Shown here in pieces: positions 16,668-30,933 of a stretch of 64,000 nucleotides of DNA; within the stretch, counting starts at the first letter, position 1, and the number at the start of each line of letters is the position of its first letter. The DNA comes from Lentzea waywayandensis (GTDB lineage Bacteria; Actinomycetota; Actinomycetes; Mycobacteriales; Pseudonocardiaceae), in NCBI RefSeq assembly GCF_900115955.1, contig NZ_FOYL01000004.1, positions 496,001 to 560,000 of the forward strand, in the 5' to 3' direction. The position numbers and the translations under genes were made by a program. The notes under the pieces are model-generated. The model had not been told where the DNA came from. It did no database searches and worked only from the letters and a program-made list of their open reading frames with translations.

Positions 16668-17708
16668 TCACTCACGCTCGGAGAGCGTCAACTCCAAGCC
16701 ACCGGCCAGATCCGCGGACACGTTGTAGACGAACGCGCCCACGGTCGCGAGAGCCGTGAACAGCACGATGTTGACCGCGCCGATGATCGCCGAGACGCCG
16801 AACACGCGGCCTGCGCTGATCAGCGGTTCGCCCGGCTCGTTGGCCTGGAGCAGGTCGTTCGCGGTGCTGTTGATCTTGTCCCAGACGCCCATGCCGTGCA
16901 GCACGCCGTAGAGCACGCCGACCGCCACGAGCCAGACGAAGAACAACGCGACGCCGAGCACCAGGGCGAGCTTGAGCACCGACCACGGGTCGACGCGCTT
17001 CACCTGGAGCGAGGCGCGACGCGGACCACGGCCGGGGCGGCGGGCCGACGGAGTGGACGCGGCGGGGCGGGCGGCGTTGCCCATGTTCACCGACGTGCGG
17101 CTGCTGCCCAGGCCCGCCGGCACGGCCGAGCCCGTGACCACGGGCTTCTGCACCTTGATGGTGTCCGGGTCGTTCACCGGGAAGGCCGGCGACGGTTCAG
17201 CGGCGGACGGAGCGGGCGGCGCGGACGGAGCCACATACGTCTCCGTCGCGTCGTGCTGGGAAGCCTCCGTGTCGTTCGTCACTCGCTGCCAGGGCGGCGG
17301 TGCCGAGACGACGACCGGCTCGTCGGCGACGGGCGCGGCCGGAGCCGCGGGTGCCGCGGTGCTGAGCGAGACCGTCTTCTCCTCGACCGGAGCGGCCGGA
17401 GCCGCCGGTGCGGGAGCAGGTGCCGGAGTCGGCGCCGGAGTCGCGGCAGGAGCCGGAGTCGCGGCGGCCGGGGCAGGAGCCGCGGCCGGAGCGGCCGGCT
17501 TCTCCTGAGCCGGCGCGGCGGGGGCGGCGGCCTCTGCCGCCTTCTCCGCCGACACCGGCTTGGTCTTGTCCTGCGCGTTTCCACCCGAGGATCCGGAGGC
17601 CGCCGGAGCGGTCGAGTCCGCCTTCTCCGCAGATTTCTGGGGAGTCGGTTTGGTGATCACCGCGGTCTTGTCCGCGTCCCGACCTTCGCGGTTCTCGGGT
17701 GGAGTCAC
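16668..17708 (-). CDS. DUF3566 transmembrane protein (Rv0007 type)
   Basis: A 346-residue protein. About 215 residues are a low-complexity Ala/Pro/Glu-rich cytoplasmic region; the conserved C-terminal DUF3566 part begins near [20 protein letters not shown] and has two transmembrane helices flanking [16 protein letters not shown]. Members always follow gyrA in actinobacteria, and Rv0007 is the mycobacterial case; function unknown, possibly polar or division-related. GTG at 17708 has only a distant GAGAGGT. Downstream on the same strand are the tRNA genes. The Ala/Pro tract may vary in length between strains. Confidence 0.85.
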   Translation of the reverse strand: MTPPENREGRDADKTAVITKPTPQKSAEKADSTAPAASGSSGGNAQDKTKPVSAEKAAEAAAPAAPAQEKPAAPAAAPAPAAATPAPAATPAPTPAPAPAPAAPAAPVEEKTVSLSTAAPAAPAAPVADEPVVVSAPPPWQRVTNDTEASQHDATETYVAPSAPPAPSAAEPSPAFPVNDPDTIKVQKPVVTGSAVPAGLGSSRTSVNMGNAARPAASTPSARRPGRGPRRASLQVKRVDPWSVLKLALVLGVALFFVWLVAVGVLYGVLHGMGVWDKINSTANDLLQANEPGEPLISAGRVFGVSAIIGAVNIVLFTALATVGAFVYNVSADLAGGLELTLSERE

Positions 17709-17742
17709 GAGCTTGTCCTTGACCTCTCGCTAGCGATTCCGA

Positions 17743-20286
<2,544 letters not shown>

Positions 20287-20341
20287 TGTTCTCTTTCCTT
20301 CTCGCCAGAAACGCCAGGATGCCTAGGGACCAAGACCGGAC

Positions 20342-22498
<2,157 letters not shown>

Positions 22499-22539
22499 TC
22501 ATTGAGCCACAGAATCGCCGCTGAGCCCTTGACAGGACC

Positions 22540-23199
22540 TCACCCGTAGGTGTCACGCGGACCGCGCCCAGGCGCGTGCCTGGGGCCGTGTCGCCAGCTG
22601 GGCGCGTCCGGTCCCTTGATCTTGAGTCGTTTGACGACGCCGTTGCCGACACCCGCGGCGATCTTCTTGATCAGCTCGCGCTGCAGAAGGCGCAGCTGAG
22701 TGGCCCACGCCGTCGACGACGCCTGGACCGTCAGTTCCCCGTCACTGAGCGCGATCGGTTTCGCGTGCTCGGCGACGTCCTCGCCCACCAATTTTGCCCA
22801 ACGACCGAAGACCTGGCCACCCTGGAGTTGCTCGACCCAGCCGCGGTCCGCCGCGATCCTGGACGCGATCCGCCCGAGCGGCTGGGGGTCGCGGTCGTCC
22901 GGTCCCGCACCCGACCAGCGACGCCGGCGGCGGTTGACCGGACGGCCCTTCGACTTGCTCCCCGGCACCCGCCCGCGGGCCTTCGCGCTCGCTTTCGCCG
23001 CCTCCAGGGCTGCCCTCGCGAGGTCAGACCCCTTCAGTGACTCACCCTCAGGTGTGAATGAACCTGTGGACAAGTTCGGATTTGTGACGGAGTTATCCAC
23101 ACCATCCACAGACTTGTCCCCAGATGTGTGGGGGGACACACCCGATCGAGCTACATGTGGGGGCTTTGAACCCCCTGAGTCAGCCTCCGACTCAGACAC
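22540..23199 (-). CDS. dciA: DUF721/DciA-type protein, likely helicase operator
   Basis: A 219-residue protein with a disordered N-terminal half (Ser/Gly-rich then basic [10 protein letters not shown]) and a conserved C-terminal domain (about 110-200) with [19 protein letters not shown] and [18 protein letters not shown]. This is the DUF721/DciA family; DciA loads or activates the replicative helicase DnaB in bacteria that lack DnaC. GTG 23199 is chosen over the ATG at 23217 because GGAGG stands 6 bases upstream and the start then overlaps the recF stop only slightly. Between recF and gyrB as in M. tuberculosis (Rv0004). DnaA boxes lie inside its 5' part. Confidence 0.85.
   Translation of the reverse strand: MSESEADSGGSKPPHVARSGVSPHTSGDKSVDGVDNSVTNPNLSTGSFTPEGESLKGSDLARAALEAAKASAKARGRVPGSKSKGRPVNRRRRRWSGAGPDDRDPQPLGRIASRIAADRGWVEQLQGGQVFGRWAKLVGEDVAEHAKPIALSDGELTVQASSTAWATQLRLLQRELIKKIAAGVGNGVVKRLKIKGPDAPSWRHGPRHAPGRGPRDTYG
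23065..23101. promoter_or_regulatory. DnaA boxes inside the dciA coding region
   Basis: TTGTCCACA on the minus strand (23065-23073) and TTATCCACA on the plus strand (23093-23101) are both consensus boxes. Weaker relatives (CCATCCACA, TTGTCCCCA) follow within 25 bases. They lie in the codons of the disordered N-terminal half of DciA, where sequence is least constrained. Confidence 0.55.
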
Positions 23200-24298
23200 G
23201 TCGCACCTCCCCGCCATGGACCTCGAACCGGGCCCCGGTGAGCTCGTCCGGAACGTCCTCCGCCACCGCCGCGGTGATCAGCACCTGCTCGGCGGCGGCC
23301 GCCACCTTGGCCAGTTGCCGACGCCGGCCGCGGTCGAGCTCCGCGAAGACATCGTCCAGCACGAGCACCGGTTCGATGCCGTCGACACGCATCAGTTCGT
23401 ACCCGCCGAGCCTCAGCGCGAGCGCGAACGACCATGACTCTCCGTGACTGGCGTACCCCTTCGCGGGGAGCTCGCCGAGCGTCAGGTCCAGGTCGTCCCG
23501 GTGGGGACCGACGAGACAGACGCCGCGTTCGATCTCCTGCCGCCGCACCCGGTCGAGCTCGGCCAGCAGCAGATCCTCGATGCTCTCCCTGTCCTCCGGG
23601 ATCTCACCGACGCTCGACCGGTACGAGATGAGCGCCGGGCGTGACTCCGGAGCGACCTCCGCGTACGCCGAGGTCACGTGGTCCTTCATGTCGCGGACCA
23701 GTTTCAACCGCGCGGCCAGCAGCTCCGCGCCGTGCTTGGCGAGGTGCCCGTCCCAGACGTCGAGCGTCGAGAGGTCCGCCGATCGAGAGTGCTTCACCGT
23801 CTTCAACAACGCGCTGCGCTGCTTGAGGACGCGGTCGTAGTCGCTGCGAACGCCGGCGTACCGGGGCGCACGCAACACCAGCATCTCGTCGAGGAACCGC
23901 CGCCGGTCGCTCGGATCGCCCCGCACAAGAGAGAGGTCCTCCGGTGCGAACAACACGGTCCGCAGAATCCCGAGCACATCGCGCGGACGCGGTACCGGAC
24001 CCCGGTTGATCCGCGCCCGGTTCGACTTGCCGGCCGTGATCTCCAGTTCGACGAGCAGCTCGCGGTCCTCGTTGACCACGGCTGTTCGCACGACGGCGCG
24101 CTGGGCGCCGTGCCGGATCAGCGGTGCGTCGCTGGAAACGCGATGCGAACCCAGCGTCGCCACGTAGCCGATCGCCTCGACCAGGTTCGTCTTGCCCTGG
24201 CCGTTGCGCCCGACGAGCACCGACGCGCCGGGCTCGAGCTCCAGGTCGGCGAGCTCCCAGGAACGGAAGTCGCTGACCTGGAGGTGTCTGACGTGCAC
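23192..24298 (-). CDS. recF: DNA replication and repair protein RecF
   Basis: A 368-residue SMC-like ATPase that helps load RecA at gaps. The Walker A motif is [16 protein letters not shown]; the ABC-type signature appears as [17 protein letters not shown] and Walker B as [17 protein letters not shown] at 24298, 5 bases after the gnd stop; the stop overlaps the following gene start. Fixed position in the dnaN-gnd-recF-dciA-gyrB cluster. Length is typical (about 370-385). Confidence 0.96.
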   Translation of the reverse strand: MHVRHLQVSDFRSWELADLELEPGASVLVGRNGQGKTNLVEAIGYVATLGSHRVSSDAPLIRHGAQRAVVRTAVVNEDRELLVELEITAGKSNRARINRGPVPRPRDVLGILRTVLFAPEDLSLVRGDPSDRRRFLDEMLVLRAPRYAGVRSDYDRVLKQRSALLKTVKHSRSADLSTLDVWDGHLAKHGAELLAARLKLVRDMKDHVTSAYAEVAPESRPALISYRSSVGEIPEDRESIEDLLLAELDRVRRQEIERGVCLVGPHRDDLDLTLGELPAKGYASHGESWSFALALRLGGYELMRVDGIEPVLVLDDVFAELDRGRRRQLAKVAAAAEQVLITAAVAEDVPDELTGARFEVHGGEVRRV

Positions 24299-24303
24299 CT
24301 ACC

Positions 24304-25185
24304 TCATGCCTTCTGGACCGAGTGGCCGCCGAACTGGTTGCGCAGCGCGGCGACGGCGCGCATCGCCGGCGAGTCCTCCTGCCGCGACTGGAACCGCGCG
24401 AAGAGCGCGGCGGAGATCACCGGGAGCGGCACCGCGTTGTTGATGCCCTCCTCGACGGTCCACCGGCCCTCGCCCGAGTCCTCGACGTAACCGCGCAGGT
24501 CGTCGAGCTCGGGGTCGGACTCCAACGCGCGCACGAGCAGGTCGAGAAGCCACGACCGCACAACGGTTCCGCGCTGCCACGCCGTGATGACCGCGCCCAC
24601 GTTGTCGACGACATCGGTCTTGTCGAGCAGTTCGAAGCCCTCGGCGTACGCCTGCATCAGGCCGTACTCGATGCCGTTGTGCACCATCTTCGAGTAGTGG
24701 CCGGCGCCGACCTTGCCCGCGTGCGCGAAGCCTTCCTCGCGCGGACCCTCCGGACGCAGCGCGTCGAAGATCGGCTGCGCCTGCTCGACGTGCTTCGCGT
24801 CGCCGCCGACCATCAGCGCGTAGCCGTTGTCGAGGCCCCACACACCCCCGGAGACACCGCAGTCGAGGTAGCCGATCTCCTTCTCCGCCAACAGGTCCGC
24901 GTGGATCCGGTCGTCGGTGAACTTGGAGTTGCCGCCGTCGACCACGAGGTCGCCGGGCGCCAGCAGCTCGGACAGCTCCTTCACCGTGTTACGGGTGATC
25001 TCGCCGGCGGGCACCATGACCCACACGACGCGCGGCGCTTCGAGCTTGGACACCATGTCCGCCAACGACTCCGAGTCGCTGACCTCCGGGTTGCGGTCGT
25101 AGCCGATCACCTCGTGACCGGCCCGGCGCACCCGCTCGCGCATGTTGAAACCCATCTTGCCGAGGCCGACGAGTCCGAGCTGCAC
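24304..25185 (-). CDS. gnd: 6-phosphogluconate dehydrogenase, short (decarboxylating) form
   Basis: A 293-residue enzyme of the pentose phosphate pathway, converting 6-phosphogluconate to ribulose 5-phosphate and CO2. It has the Rossmann motif LGLVGLGKMGFNM, VVDGGNSKFTDD, GVSGGVWGLDNGYALMVGG, and the catalytic KMVHNGIEYGLMQAYAEG. At about 300 residues it belongs to the short GntZ/YqeC-like class, often NAD-linked, rather than the 470-residue class; cofactor preference is inferred. GTG 25185 is chosen because GGGGAG stands 6 bases upstream. Its position between dnaN and recF is usual in Streptomyces and some other actinobacteria. Confidence 0.92.
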   Translation of the reverse strand: MQLGLVGLGKMGFNMRERVRRAGHEVIGYDRNPEVSDSESLADMVSKLEAPRVVWVMVPAGEITRNTVKELSELLAPGDLVVDGGNSKFTDDRIHADLLAEKEIGYLDCGVSGGVWGLDNGYALMVGGDAKHVEQAQPIFDALRPEGPREEGFAHAGKVGAGHYSKMVHNGIEYGLMQAYAEGFELLDKTDVVDNVGAVITAWQRGTVVRSWLLDLLVRALESDPELDDLRGYVEDSGEGRWTVEEGINNAVPLPVISAALFARFQSRQEDSPAMRAVAALRNQFGGHSVQKA

Positions 25186-25228
25186 GGTGTTCTCCCCTAC
25201 GTTCTTCTGGTACCCGGTAAGGGTTTTC

Positions 25229-26353
25229 TCAGCCGGGAAGGCGAACGGGCATGAGCAGGTACAGGTAGCCCGGCGCCACGTTCCCATCCTCGTCCACCGG
25301 CTTCAGCAATGCCGGGCGACTGGGTGTGGTGAAGGACAAGTGGACTTTCTGCGTGCGGACGGCTCCGAGTCCGTCGAGCAGGTAGCCCGGGTTGAACGCG
25401 ATGGTGACCGCGTCGCCGGTGTACTCGACCGGAAGTTCTTCCTCGGCCGAACCTTCGTCGTCGCCACCGGCGGACAGACGCAGACCGCCGTCCACGAACT
25501 CGAGGCGCACCTGCGTACCGCGCTCGGCGACGAGCGACACGCGCTTGATCGCCTGCTGGAGCGCGTCGATGTCGATGATCGCCGCGGCCGAGTGCTCGGA
25601 GGGCAGCAGCTGGCGGTACTTCGGGAAGTCCGCGTCGAGCAGGCGGGTGGTCGTCCGCTTGCCGGAACCGGAGAGACCGAGCAGCCCGTCGTTGGCCGCG
25701 AGCGACATCTCGACCTTGCCGCCGGACGAGCCGAGCGTCTTGGCCGCGTCACCGAGGGTGCGGGCCGGGACGAGGACGGCGACCTCGCCGAGGGACGCGT
25801 CCGGCTCCCACGGGAACTCGCGCATCGCCAGCCGGAACCGGTCGGTGGCGACGAGGGTCAGCTTGCCCTCACCGATCTCGACGCGGACGCCGGTCAGCAT
25901 CGGCAGCGTGTCGTCCTTGCCGGCCGCGACGGCGACCTGGCTCACGGCCTCACCGAAGATCTCGCCGGGGAGCTCACCGATCAACTGCGGCATCGACGGC
26001 AGGGCCGGGTAGTCCTCGACCGGCATCGTCGGGAGGCTGAACCTGGCGCTGCCACAGCTGATCATCATCCGAGAGCCGTCGACCGCGATCTCGACGGGGT
26101 GGTTCGGCAGCGCCTTGGTGATGTCGGCGAGAAGACGCCCGGAGACCAGAGCACGGCCACCGTCGGCGATCGTCGCGGGAACGCCGACCTGAGCCGAGAC
26201 CTCGTAGTCGAACCCGGAGACCGTCAGCGAGTCGTCCGACTCCGCGTCGAGCAGCACGCCGCCCAGCACGGGGACCGGTGGACGGGACGGAAGGCTGCGA
26301 GCGACCCAGGCGACTGCGTCGGCCAGGCCGTCGCGTTCGACGCGGATCTTCAT
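25229..26353 (-). CDS. dnaN: DNA polymerase III sliding clamp (beta subunit)
   Basis: A 374-residue clamp with three similar domains, encircling DNA to hold Pol III and other enzymes. Recognised by [32 protein letters not shown], and the C-terminal [12 protein letters not shown] ending in the typical clamp motif. ATG start with AGGA 6 bases upstream. It lies across the origin gap from dnaA, the normal actinobacterial order. In Pseudonocardiales some genomes carry extra clamp copies as self-resistance to griselimycin; nothing here indicates that. Confidence 0.97.
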   Translation of the reverse strand: MKIRVERDGLADAVAWVARSLPSRPPVPVLGGVLLDAESDDSLTVSGFDYEVSAQVGVPATIADGGRALVSGRLLADITKALPNHPVEIAVDGSRMMISCGSARFSLPTMPVEDYPALPSMPQLIGELPGEIFGEAVSQVAVAAGKDDTLPMLTGVRVEIGEGKLTLVATDRFRLAMREFPWEPDASLGEVAVLVPARTLGDAAKTLGSSGGKVEMSLAANDGLLGLSGSGKRTTTRLLDADFPKYRQLLPSEHSAAAIIDIDALQQAIKRVSLVAERGTQVRLEFVDGGLRLSAGGDDEGSAEEELPVEYTGDAVTIAFNPGYLLDGLGAVRTQKVHLSFTTPSRPALLKPVDEDGNVAPGYLYLLMPVRLPG

Positions 26354-27160
26354 GAGGCGTCCTTTCCTCGACAGTCGACAAGCCCAACCACGACAACGTG
26401 CCAGTGGGGGTTAGGGAGCCTCGACCTCGGCTGACCGAGGTGCGGAGCAACAACGTTAGAGCGTCCTGGCCCTTCCCGTCACTTCGGGGTTCGGGCACCG
26501 ATCCCTGGGAACCATCCACCGCTGTTTTGCTTTTGAGTTCTCTCTAGAGAGATCAAACAGCAGTAACAGTAAGGGTTGTGGATTGTGGGGACAGCCGTTA
26601 AACCTGCAGGTCAAGGTGTCACCCACCATGTGGACTAAGGGGGGATGGCACCCGGGGACAGATCGGCGCACCCGGGGACAGCCAGTTGTGCACAGCTCTC
26701 GATCCACAGATCGTCCACAGTTGTCCCCGGGTGCGTCCCCGGGTGCGGGCCAGTTGTACCCGGGTGTTCAACAGGCTTCTGTGGCCAGATCGTGGCCGGG
26801 GCCACAGACTTTTCCAGTTGTCCCCACCCCTTCGAGTGCCGGGGGCGAACAGAAAGCCTCGGCGGGCGGCCGATCGAGCCTCGTCTACCCGGGTACGTGT
26901 GCGGCGCGTGGTGGTGGTTGGAGCCGTACGCACTGATGCAGTCCCATCACTGCGCCGAAGTCGTCCCCGGGTGTTGGCCGTCGAGCGGCAGCCGCGTACC
27001 CGGGTGCTCGATGCCGGGCCGCGGATCCGTCCCCGGGTGTCCGCCGACGGGTCGCTCGGTCGCGTCGAGAGCGTTCGCCCGCACTCGTCCGCCGTCCCCG
27101 GGTGCGCGCGAAAAAGGGGCCCTCCGCGGTGGAGGACCCCTTCGTGGCTACCCGGGTGGA
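26354..27160. other. oriC: Replication origin oriC (dnaN-dnaA gap)
   Basis: This 807-base gap holds no convincing gene. DnaA-box-like sites are scattered on both strands: TAGTCCACA (26629-26637, minus), TTGTGCACA (26686-26694), TCGTCCACA (26711-26719), TTGTCCCCG (26721), TTGTCCCCA (26818-26826). None is an exact consensus. A low-GC patch at about 26521-26575 contains the 14-bp palindrome TCTCTCTAGAGAGA (26539-26552) flanked by CTGTTT and AAACAG and is a candidate unwinding element. A small hairpin (26424-26441) lies closer to dnaN. The dnaA-proximal two thirds carry the CCCGGG-core array. Origin identity follows from the conserved dnaA-dnaN setting. Confidence 0.85.
26649..27158. repeat. Dispersed array of eleven CCCGGG-core repeats in oriC
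   Basis: The core occurs at about 26649, 26669 (both inverted, CACCCGGGGACA), 26721, 26735, 26754, 26885, 26961, 26996, 27028, 27093 and 27148. Ten copies have CCCGGGTG or its complement; the 26885 copy reads CCCGGGTA. The common form is GTCCCCGGGTG or GTACCCGGGTG, often preceded by T. The last copy lies beside the dnaA stop. Spacing is irregular. Some copies could act as degenerate DnaA boxes (TTGTCCCCG), but the conserved part is the CCCGGGTG half. Confidence 0.75.
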
Positions 27161-28747
27161 TCAGGGAGTGTGGCGAGCGCGCTGCTTGATCCGGGACGTG
27201 AGTTCCTGGACCTGGTCGTAGATCCGCCGGCGCTCGGCCATCTCCTTGCGGATCTTCTTGTCCGCGTGCATGACCGTCGTGTGGTCGCGGCCGCCGAACG
27301 TCTGACCGATCTTCGGCAGCGACAGGTCCGTCAGTTCGCGGCACAGGTACATGGAGATCTGCCGTGCCTGCGCGAGCGCCTTCGTCTTGCCGGGGCCGCA
27401 CAGGTCGTCGATCGACACCCCGAAGAACTCGGCGGTGACCGCCATGATCATCGGTGCGGTGATCTCCGGCGCGTGCGAGTCGGGGATCAGGTCGCGCAGC
27501 ACGATCTCGGCCAGCTGGACGTCGACCGGCTGGCGGTTGAGCGACGCGAACGCCGTGACGCGGATGAGCGCGCCTTCGAGCTCGCGGATGTTGCGTTCTA
27601 TGCGGGCGGCGATGAACTCCAGCACCTCGGCCGGGGCCGCGAGCCGGTCCTGGGCCGCCTTCTTGCGCAGGATCGCGATCCGGGTCTCCAGCTCGGGCGG
27701 CTGGATGTCCGTGATCAGGCCCCACTCGAACCGCGTGCGCAGGCGGTCTTCCAGCGTCTCCAGCCGCTTGGGCGGCCGGTCGCTCGACACCACGATCTGC
27801 TTGTTCGTGTTGTGGAGCGTGTTGAACGTGTGGAAGAACTCCTCCTGCGTACCTTCCTTGCCCTCCAGGAACTGGATGTCGTCGACGAGAAGAACGTCGA
27901 TGTCCCGGTAGCGGCGCTGGAAGGCGACCTTGCGGTCGTCACGCAGCGAGTTGATGAAGTCGTTGGTGAACTCCTCGGTCGACACGTACCGCACGCGCAT
28001 GCCGGGGAACAGGCGCTGGGCGTAGTGCCCGACGGCGTGCAGCAGGTGCGTCTTGCCGAGGCCGCTCTCGCCCCAGATGAAGAGCGGGTTGTACGCACGG
28101 GCCGGAGCCTCGGCCACCGCGACGGCCGCGGCGTGCGCGAACCGGTTCGAGGCGCCGATGACGAACGTGTCGAAGTTGTACTTCTCGTTCAGCCGCGTCT
28201 GCGACGGCGACGGGTTCGCGGGCCGGGTGTACGGGAGGTTCCCGTTCGGCGTCGCGCCGCCCGCCGCGCTGGCGGTGTTGAAGGTGGGCCAGATCTCGGT
28301 GACGGCGGCGAGCGCGTCGCCGGCCTCGTCGACCTCTTCTTCGGCACCGTCGGCGGTGGTCGCCTCGTCCGCGAGGCCGGGCGTGTCGCTGTTCGGAATG
28401 CCAGGGATCCCCGGCATCGGCGCCACCTGCTGCATCGCCTGGACCGGGATCGGCGTGGTCGGCGGGCTCACGGGATTGACCGGTTCCGGCGAGTCGACCT
28501 TCACCGCGAGCGAGACCGTGCGGCCCAGCCTGCGGGAGAGCGCCGCGGTGATCGGGTCGCGCAGTGCGCGTTCGATCGCCTCTTTCGCGAAGTCGCTGGG
28601 GGCCGCGAGCAGTGCCGTTCCATCCAGCAAACCGATCGGACGGGTGACCCTCATCCACGCGCGCTGCTGAGGGGACAGGTGGCTCGTCGCCAGTTCCTGC
28701 ACCACCTCGGCCCATACGAGACCAAGATCGACCTGCTGGTTCGACAC
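27161..28747 (-). CDS. dnaA: Chromosomal replication initiator DnaA
   Basis: A 528-residue AAA+ initiator. Domain I (about 1-100) is followed by an acidic low-complexity domain II, the ATPase domain with Walker [12 protein letters not shown] and Walker [14 protein letters not shown], and the C-terminal box-binding helix-turn-helix with the signature [22 protein letters not shown] at 28747 is chosen: GGAG stands 6 bases upstream and the resulting start, [15 protein letters not shown], is typical; the open frame extends 27 more codons through DnaA boxes. DnaA boxes upstream (28789-28829) suggest autoregulation. It initiates replication in the adjacent gap. Confidence 0.98.
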   Translation of the reverse strand: MSNQQVDLGLVWAEVVQELATSHLSPQQRAWMRVTRPIGLLDGTALLAAPSDFAKEAIERALRDPITAALSRRLGRTVSLAVKVDSPEPVNPVSPPTTPIPVQAMQQVAPMPGIPGIPNSDTPGLADEATTADGAEEEVDEAGDALAAVTEIWPTFNTASAAGGATPNGNLPYTRPANPSPSQTRLNEKYNFDTFVIGASNRFAHAAAVAVAEAPARAYNPLFIWGESGLGKTHLLHAVGHYAQRLFPGMRVRYVSTEEFTNDFINSLRDDRKVAFQRRYRDIDVLLVDDIQFLEGKEGTQEEFFHTFNTLHNTNKQIVVSSDRPPKRLETLEDRLRTRFEWGLITDIQPPELETRIAILRKKAAQDRLAAPAEVLEFIAARIERNIRELEGALIRVTAFASLNRQPVDVQLAEIVLRDLIPDSHAPEITAPMIMAVTAEFFGVSIDDLCGPGKTKALAQARQISMYLCRELTDLSLPKIGQTFGGRDHTTVMHADKKIRKEMAERRRIYDQVQELTSRIKQRARHTP

Positions 28748-29095
28748 TCCGCGCTCCCCTCCCCTCCACCGGAGCCCAAGACTCCACATGTGGACACGGA
28801 GGATAGAGGTATCCACAGAGTTATCCACAACTGTGCACTAAAAGGTGCGTTGTGATGCCGGTCTGGTGGCGGCTCCCACGCCAACCCCGGCACGCGCGAA
28901 GGACGAACGGTAACAAGGCCCGGCACGCCTCACAAGACGTGGCCTCGGCCACCCCGATTTGGTTGCCGCACCCGGGCATGCGTACCCTCGTACGAGTCTC
29001 CCGCTTGCGACGGGCGCCTTTCGCGCGCCTACGTCCACTGTTGTCGGGGACAACCACACAGGCTTTGTCAGCAGTGAAGCACCGGGAGACCGACC
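28748..29095. promoter_or_regulatory. dnaA-rpmH intergenic region with DnaA boxes
   Basis: This 348-base gap separates divergent dnaA and rpmH. Boxes: GTGTCCACA on the minus strand (28789-28797), GTATCCACA (28809-28817) and an exact TTATCCACA (28821-28829). The last lies 74 bases before the dnaA start, fitting DnaA autoregulation. TTGTCGGGGACAA (29041-29053) is a short palindrome in the rpmH leader. Promoter elements for either gene could not be set with confidence. Confidence 0.65.
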
Positions 29096-29239
29096 GTGAG
29101 CAAGGGTAAGCGCACCTTCCAGCCCAACAACCGCCGCCGCGCGAAGACGCACGGCTTCCGGCTGCGCATGCGGACCCGCGCCGGCCGCGCCATTCTGGCC
29201 GCGCGCCGTAGCAAGGGCCGTGCCACTCTGTCCGCCTGA
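29096..29239 (+). CDS. rpmH: Ribosomal protein L34
   Basis: A 47-residue basic protein, [20 protein letters not shown] at the start and SKGRATLSA at the end, the full L34 pattern. GTG at 29096 with GGGAG 7 bases upstream. It is the first gene of the rpmH-rnpA-yidD-yidC-jag operon running away from the origin. Confidence 0.97.
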   Translation: MSKGKRTFQPNNRRRAKTHGFRLRMRTRAGRAILAARRSKGRATLSA

Positions 29240-29265
29240 CCGCGGCTGGTAAGCGCAGCGTCGTC

Positions 29266-29607
29266 GTGCTCCCACCGGCCGCCCGGCTCACCCGCAGCCA
29301 GGACTTCGGCCTGGTGGTCCGCCGAGGCCGCCGCGCCGGACGGCCCCGGTTGGTCGTCCACGTCTTGAAGCCCGACGTGCCCACCTTGGATTCGTCCAAG
29401 GTGGGCTTCGTCGTGAGCAAGGCAGTTGGCAACTCGGTGGTCCGCCACCGTGTCTATCGACGTCTGCGTCACGTCGTGCGCCCGGCACTGGATGAACTGC
29501 CGCCGGGAACTCTCGTCGTGGTGCGCGCGTTGGCTCCAGCAGCCGAAGCGTCGAGCTCGGAGCTCGCCGCTGACTTCACTTCCGCCCTGCGCAAGGTGCT
29601 GCGATGA
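29266..29607 (+). CDS. rnpA: Ribonuclease P protein component
   Basis: A 113-residue basic protein that helps the RNase P RNA trim tRNA 5' ends. The RNR-type motif is visible in [20 protein letters not shown], and [16 protein letters not shown] is the usual N-terminal region. GTG start 26 bases after rpmH; stop overlaps the yidD ATG. The RNase P RNA gene itself was not seen in the window. Confidence 0.95.
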   Translation: MLPPAARLTRSQDFGLVVRRGRRAGRPRLVVHVLKPDVPTLDSSKVGFVVSKAVGNSVVRHRVYRRLRHVVRPALDELPPGTLVVVRALAPAAEASSSELAADFTSALRKVLR

Positions 29608-29861
29608 CCACGTTGCCCGCGAAGGTCGCGCTGCTGCCGGTGCACTTCTACCGGCGGTTCATCTCACCGCTGCTGCCGCCGACCTGTCGCTTCTACCCGA
29701 GTTGCAGCGCGTACGCGGTGGAGGCGTTGACCGTCCACGGTGCGCTGCGAGGAACCTGGCTGACCATCCGCCGGTTGCTGCGCTGCGGACCCTGGCACCC
29801 TGGAGGCCTGGACCCCGTTCCGCCGAGGCGGCAGGTCCCCGACGTATCCACCGAGGAGTAG
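29604..29861 (+). CDS. yidD: Membrane protein insertion efficiency factor YidD
   Basis: An 85-residue protein of the YidD family with the hallmark [20 protein letters not shown] and [21 protein letters not shown]. It carries three cysteines and an amphipathic helix and helps YidC insert membrane proteins. ATGA overlap with rnpA; yidC follows after 4 bases. Confidence 0.95.
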   Translation: MTTLPAKVALLPVHFYRRFISPLLPPTCRFYPSCSAYAVEALTVHGALRGTWLTIRRLLRCGPWHPGGLDPVPPRRQVPDVSTEE

Positions 29862-29865
29862 CTCC

Positions 29866-30903
29866 GTGCTCAACTTCATCTACTACCCGGTGTCCTTCAT
29901 CTTGTGGTGTTGGCACTGGGTGTTCGGCAAAGTCTTCGGTGAGTCGAGCGGCTTCGCCTGGGCCCTGGCCGTCATCTTCCTGGTCTTCACCCTCCGCGCC
30001 ATCCTCTTCAAGCCGTTCGTCGGCCAGGTGCGCTCCATGCGAAAGATGCAGGAGTTCGCGCCGGAGATGCAGAAGATCAAGAAGAAGTTCCCGAACGACC
30101 GCCAGCGCCAGGCGCAGGAGATGCAGAAGCTCCAGTCCGAGCACGGCGTCAACCCGCTCGGTGGTTGCCTGCCGATGCTGGTGCAGATCCCGGTGTTCAT
30201 CGGTCTGTTCCACGTGCTGCGTTCGTTCAAGCCCGGCTGGGGCGAGGTCTACTTCTTCGACAAGCAGGGCGTCGACTCGTTCGTCAACGCCAAGCTCTTC
30301 GGCACGAACCTCTCGACGTTCATCACGATGCCCAGCGACCAGCTGGCCCAGTACGGCACGGAGCGCCTGAACGTCATCCTGCTGTCGGTGCCGCTGATGA
30401 TCGTGGCGTCCATCGCGACCCACTTCACGGCCCGCCACTCGGTCGCGCGCCAGAACCAGTCCGCACTGGACAACCCGCAGACCGCCATCATGAACAAGCT
30501 GACGCTCTGGATCTTCCCCCTGGGCGTCCTCGCCGGCGGCTTCTTCTTCCCGGTCGCGATCCTGCTGTACTGGCTGTCCAACAACGCGTGGACCCTCGGC
30601 CAGCAGCACTTCGTGTACAAGCGCATCGACTCCGAGGAAGAGGAGAAGAAGGCGACGGTCGTCGAGACCCGCCAGGCCCTCGCCCCGAAGCCGGGCGCGA
30701 AGCCGGTGAACCCGAAGAAGCCCGCACCGGGAGCCAAGCCGGCCAACGGCGCCAAGCGCATGCCGACCGCGGGCCCGAGCGGCGCATCCAAGGCCGCGTC
30801 GCCTTCGCCGGAGGCCACCAACGGCAACTCCAACACCGAGATCCCCGGCCTGACCCCAGGCCGATCCACCAGCAAGAAGCCGGGCAGCAAGAAGCGCCGC
30901 TGA
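29866..30903 (+). CDS. yidC: Membrane protein insertase YidC/Oxa1
   Basis: A 345-residue insertase with five hydrophobic segments. NPLGGCLPMLVQIPVFIGLF is the family core, and MRKMQEFAPEMQKIKKKFPND the cytoplasmic hairpin. A basic Lys/Pro/Ala-rich C-terminal tail (about 270-345), ending GSKKRR, probably binds ribosomes. GTG at 29866 with GAGGAG 7 bases upstream. It folds and inserts membrane proteins with or without SecYEG. Confidence 0.96.
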   Translation: MLNFIYYPVSFILWCWHWVFGKVFGESSGFAWALAVIFLVFTLRAILFKPFVGQVRSMRKMQEFAPEMQKIKKKFPNDRQRQAQEMQKLQSEHGVNPLGGCLPMLVQIPVFIGLFHVLRSFKPGWGEVYFFDKQGVDSFVNAKLFGTNLSTFITMPSDQLAQYGTERLNVILLSVPLMIVASIATHFTARHSVARQNQSALDNPQTAIMNKLTLWIFPLGVLAGGFFFPVAILLYWLSNNAWTLGQQHFVYKRIDSEEEEKKATVVETRQALAPKPGAKPVNPKKPAPGAKPANGAKRMPTAGPSGASKAASPSPEATNGNSNTEIPGLTPGRSTSKKPGSKKRR

Positions 30904-30933
30904 TTTCGGGCGTTGCCCCGGAGAGGAGACATC

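Noticed and set aside
17405..17530. Ala/Pro-rich DNA repeats in the DUF3566 gene as a separate repeat element
   Set aside because: Explained by low-complexity coding sequence in the cytoplasmic linker.
25229..26353. Second, antibiotic-resistance-type sliding clamp
   Set aside because: It is the only clamp gene in the window, in the normal dnaN position, with no biosynthetic genes around it.
26645..28855. Long plus-strand open frame across oriC and antisense to dnaA
   Set aside because: High-GC antisense frame; composition is Arg/Val/Asp-rich without motifs, and it opposes the well-supported dnaA.
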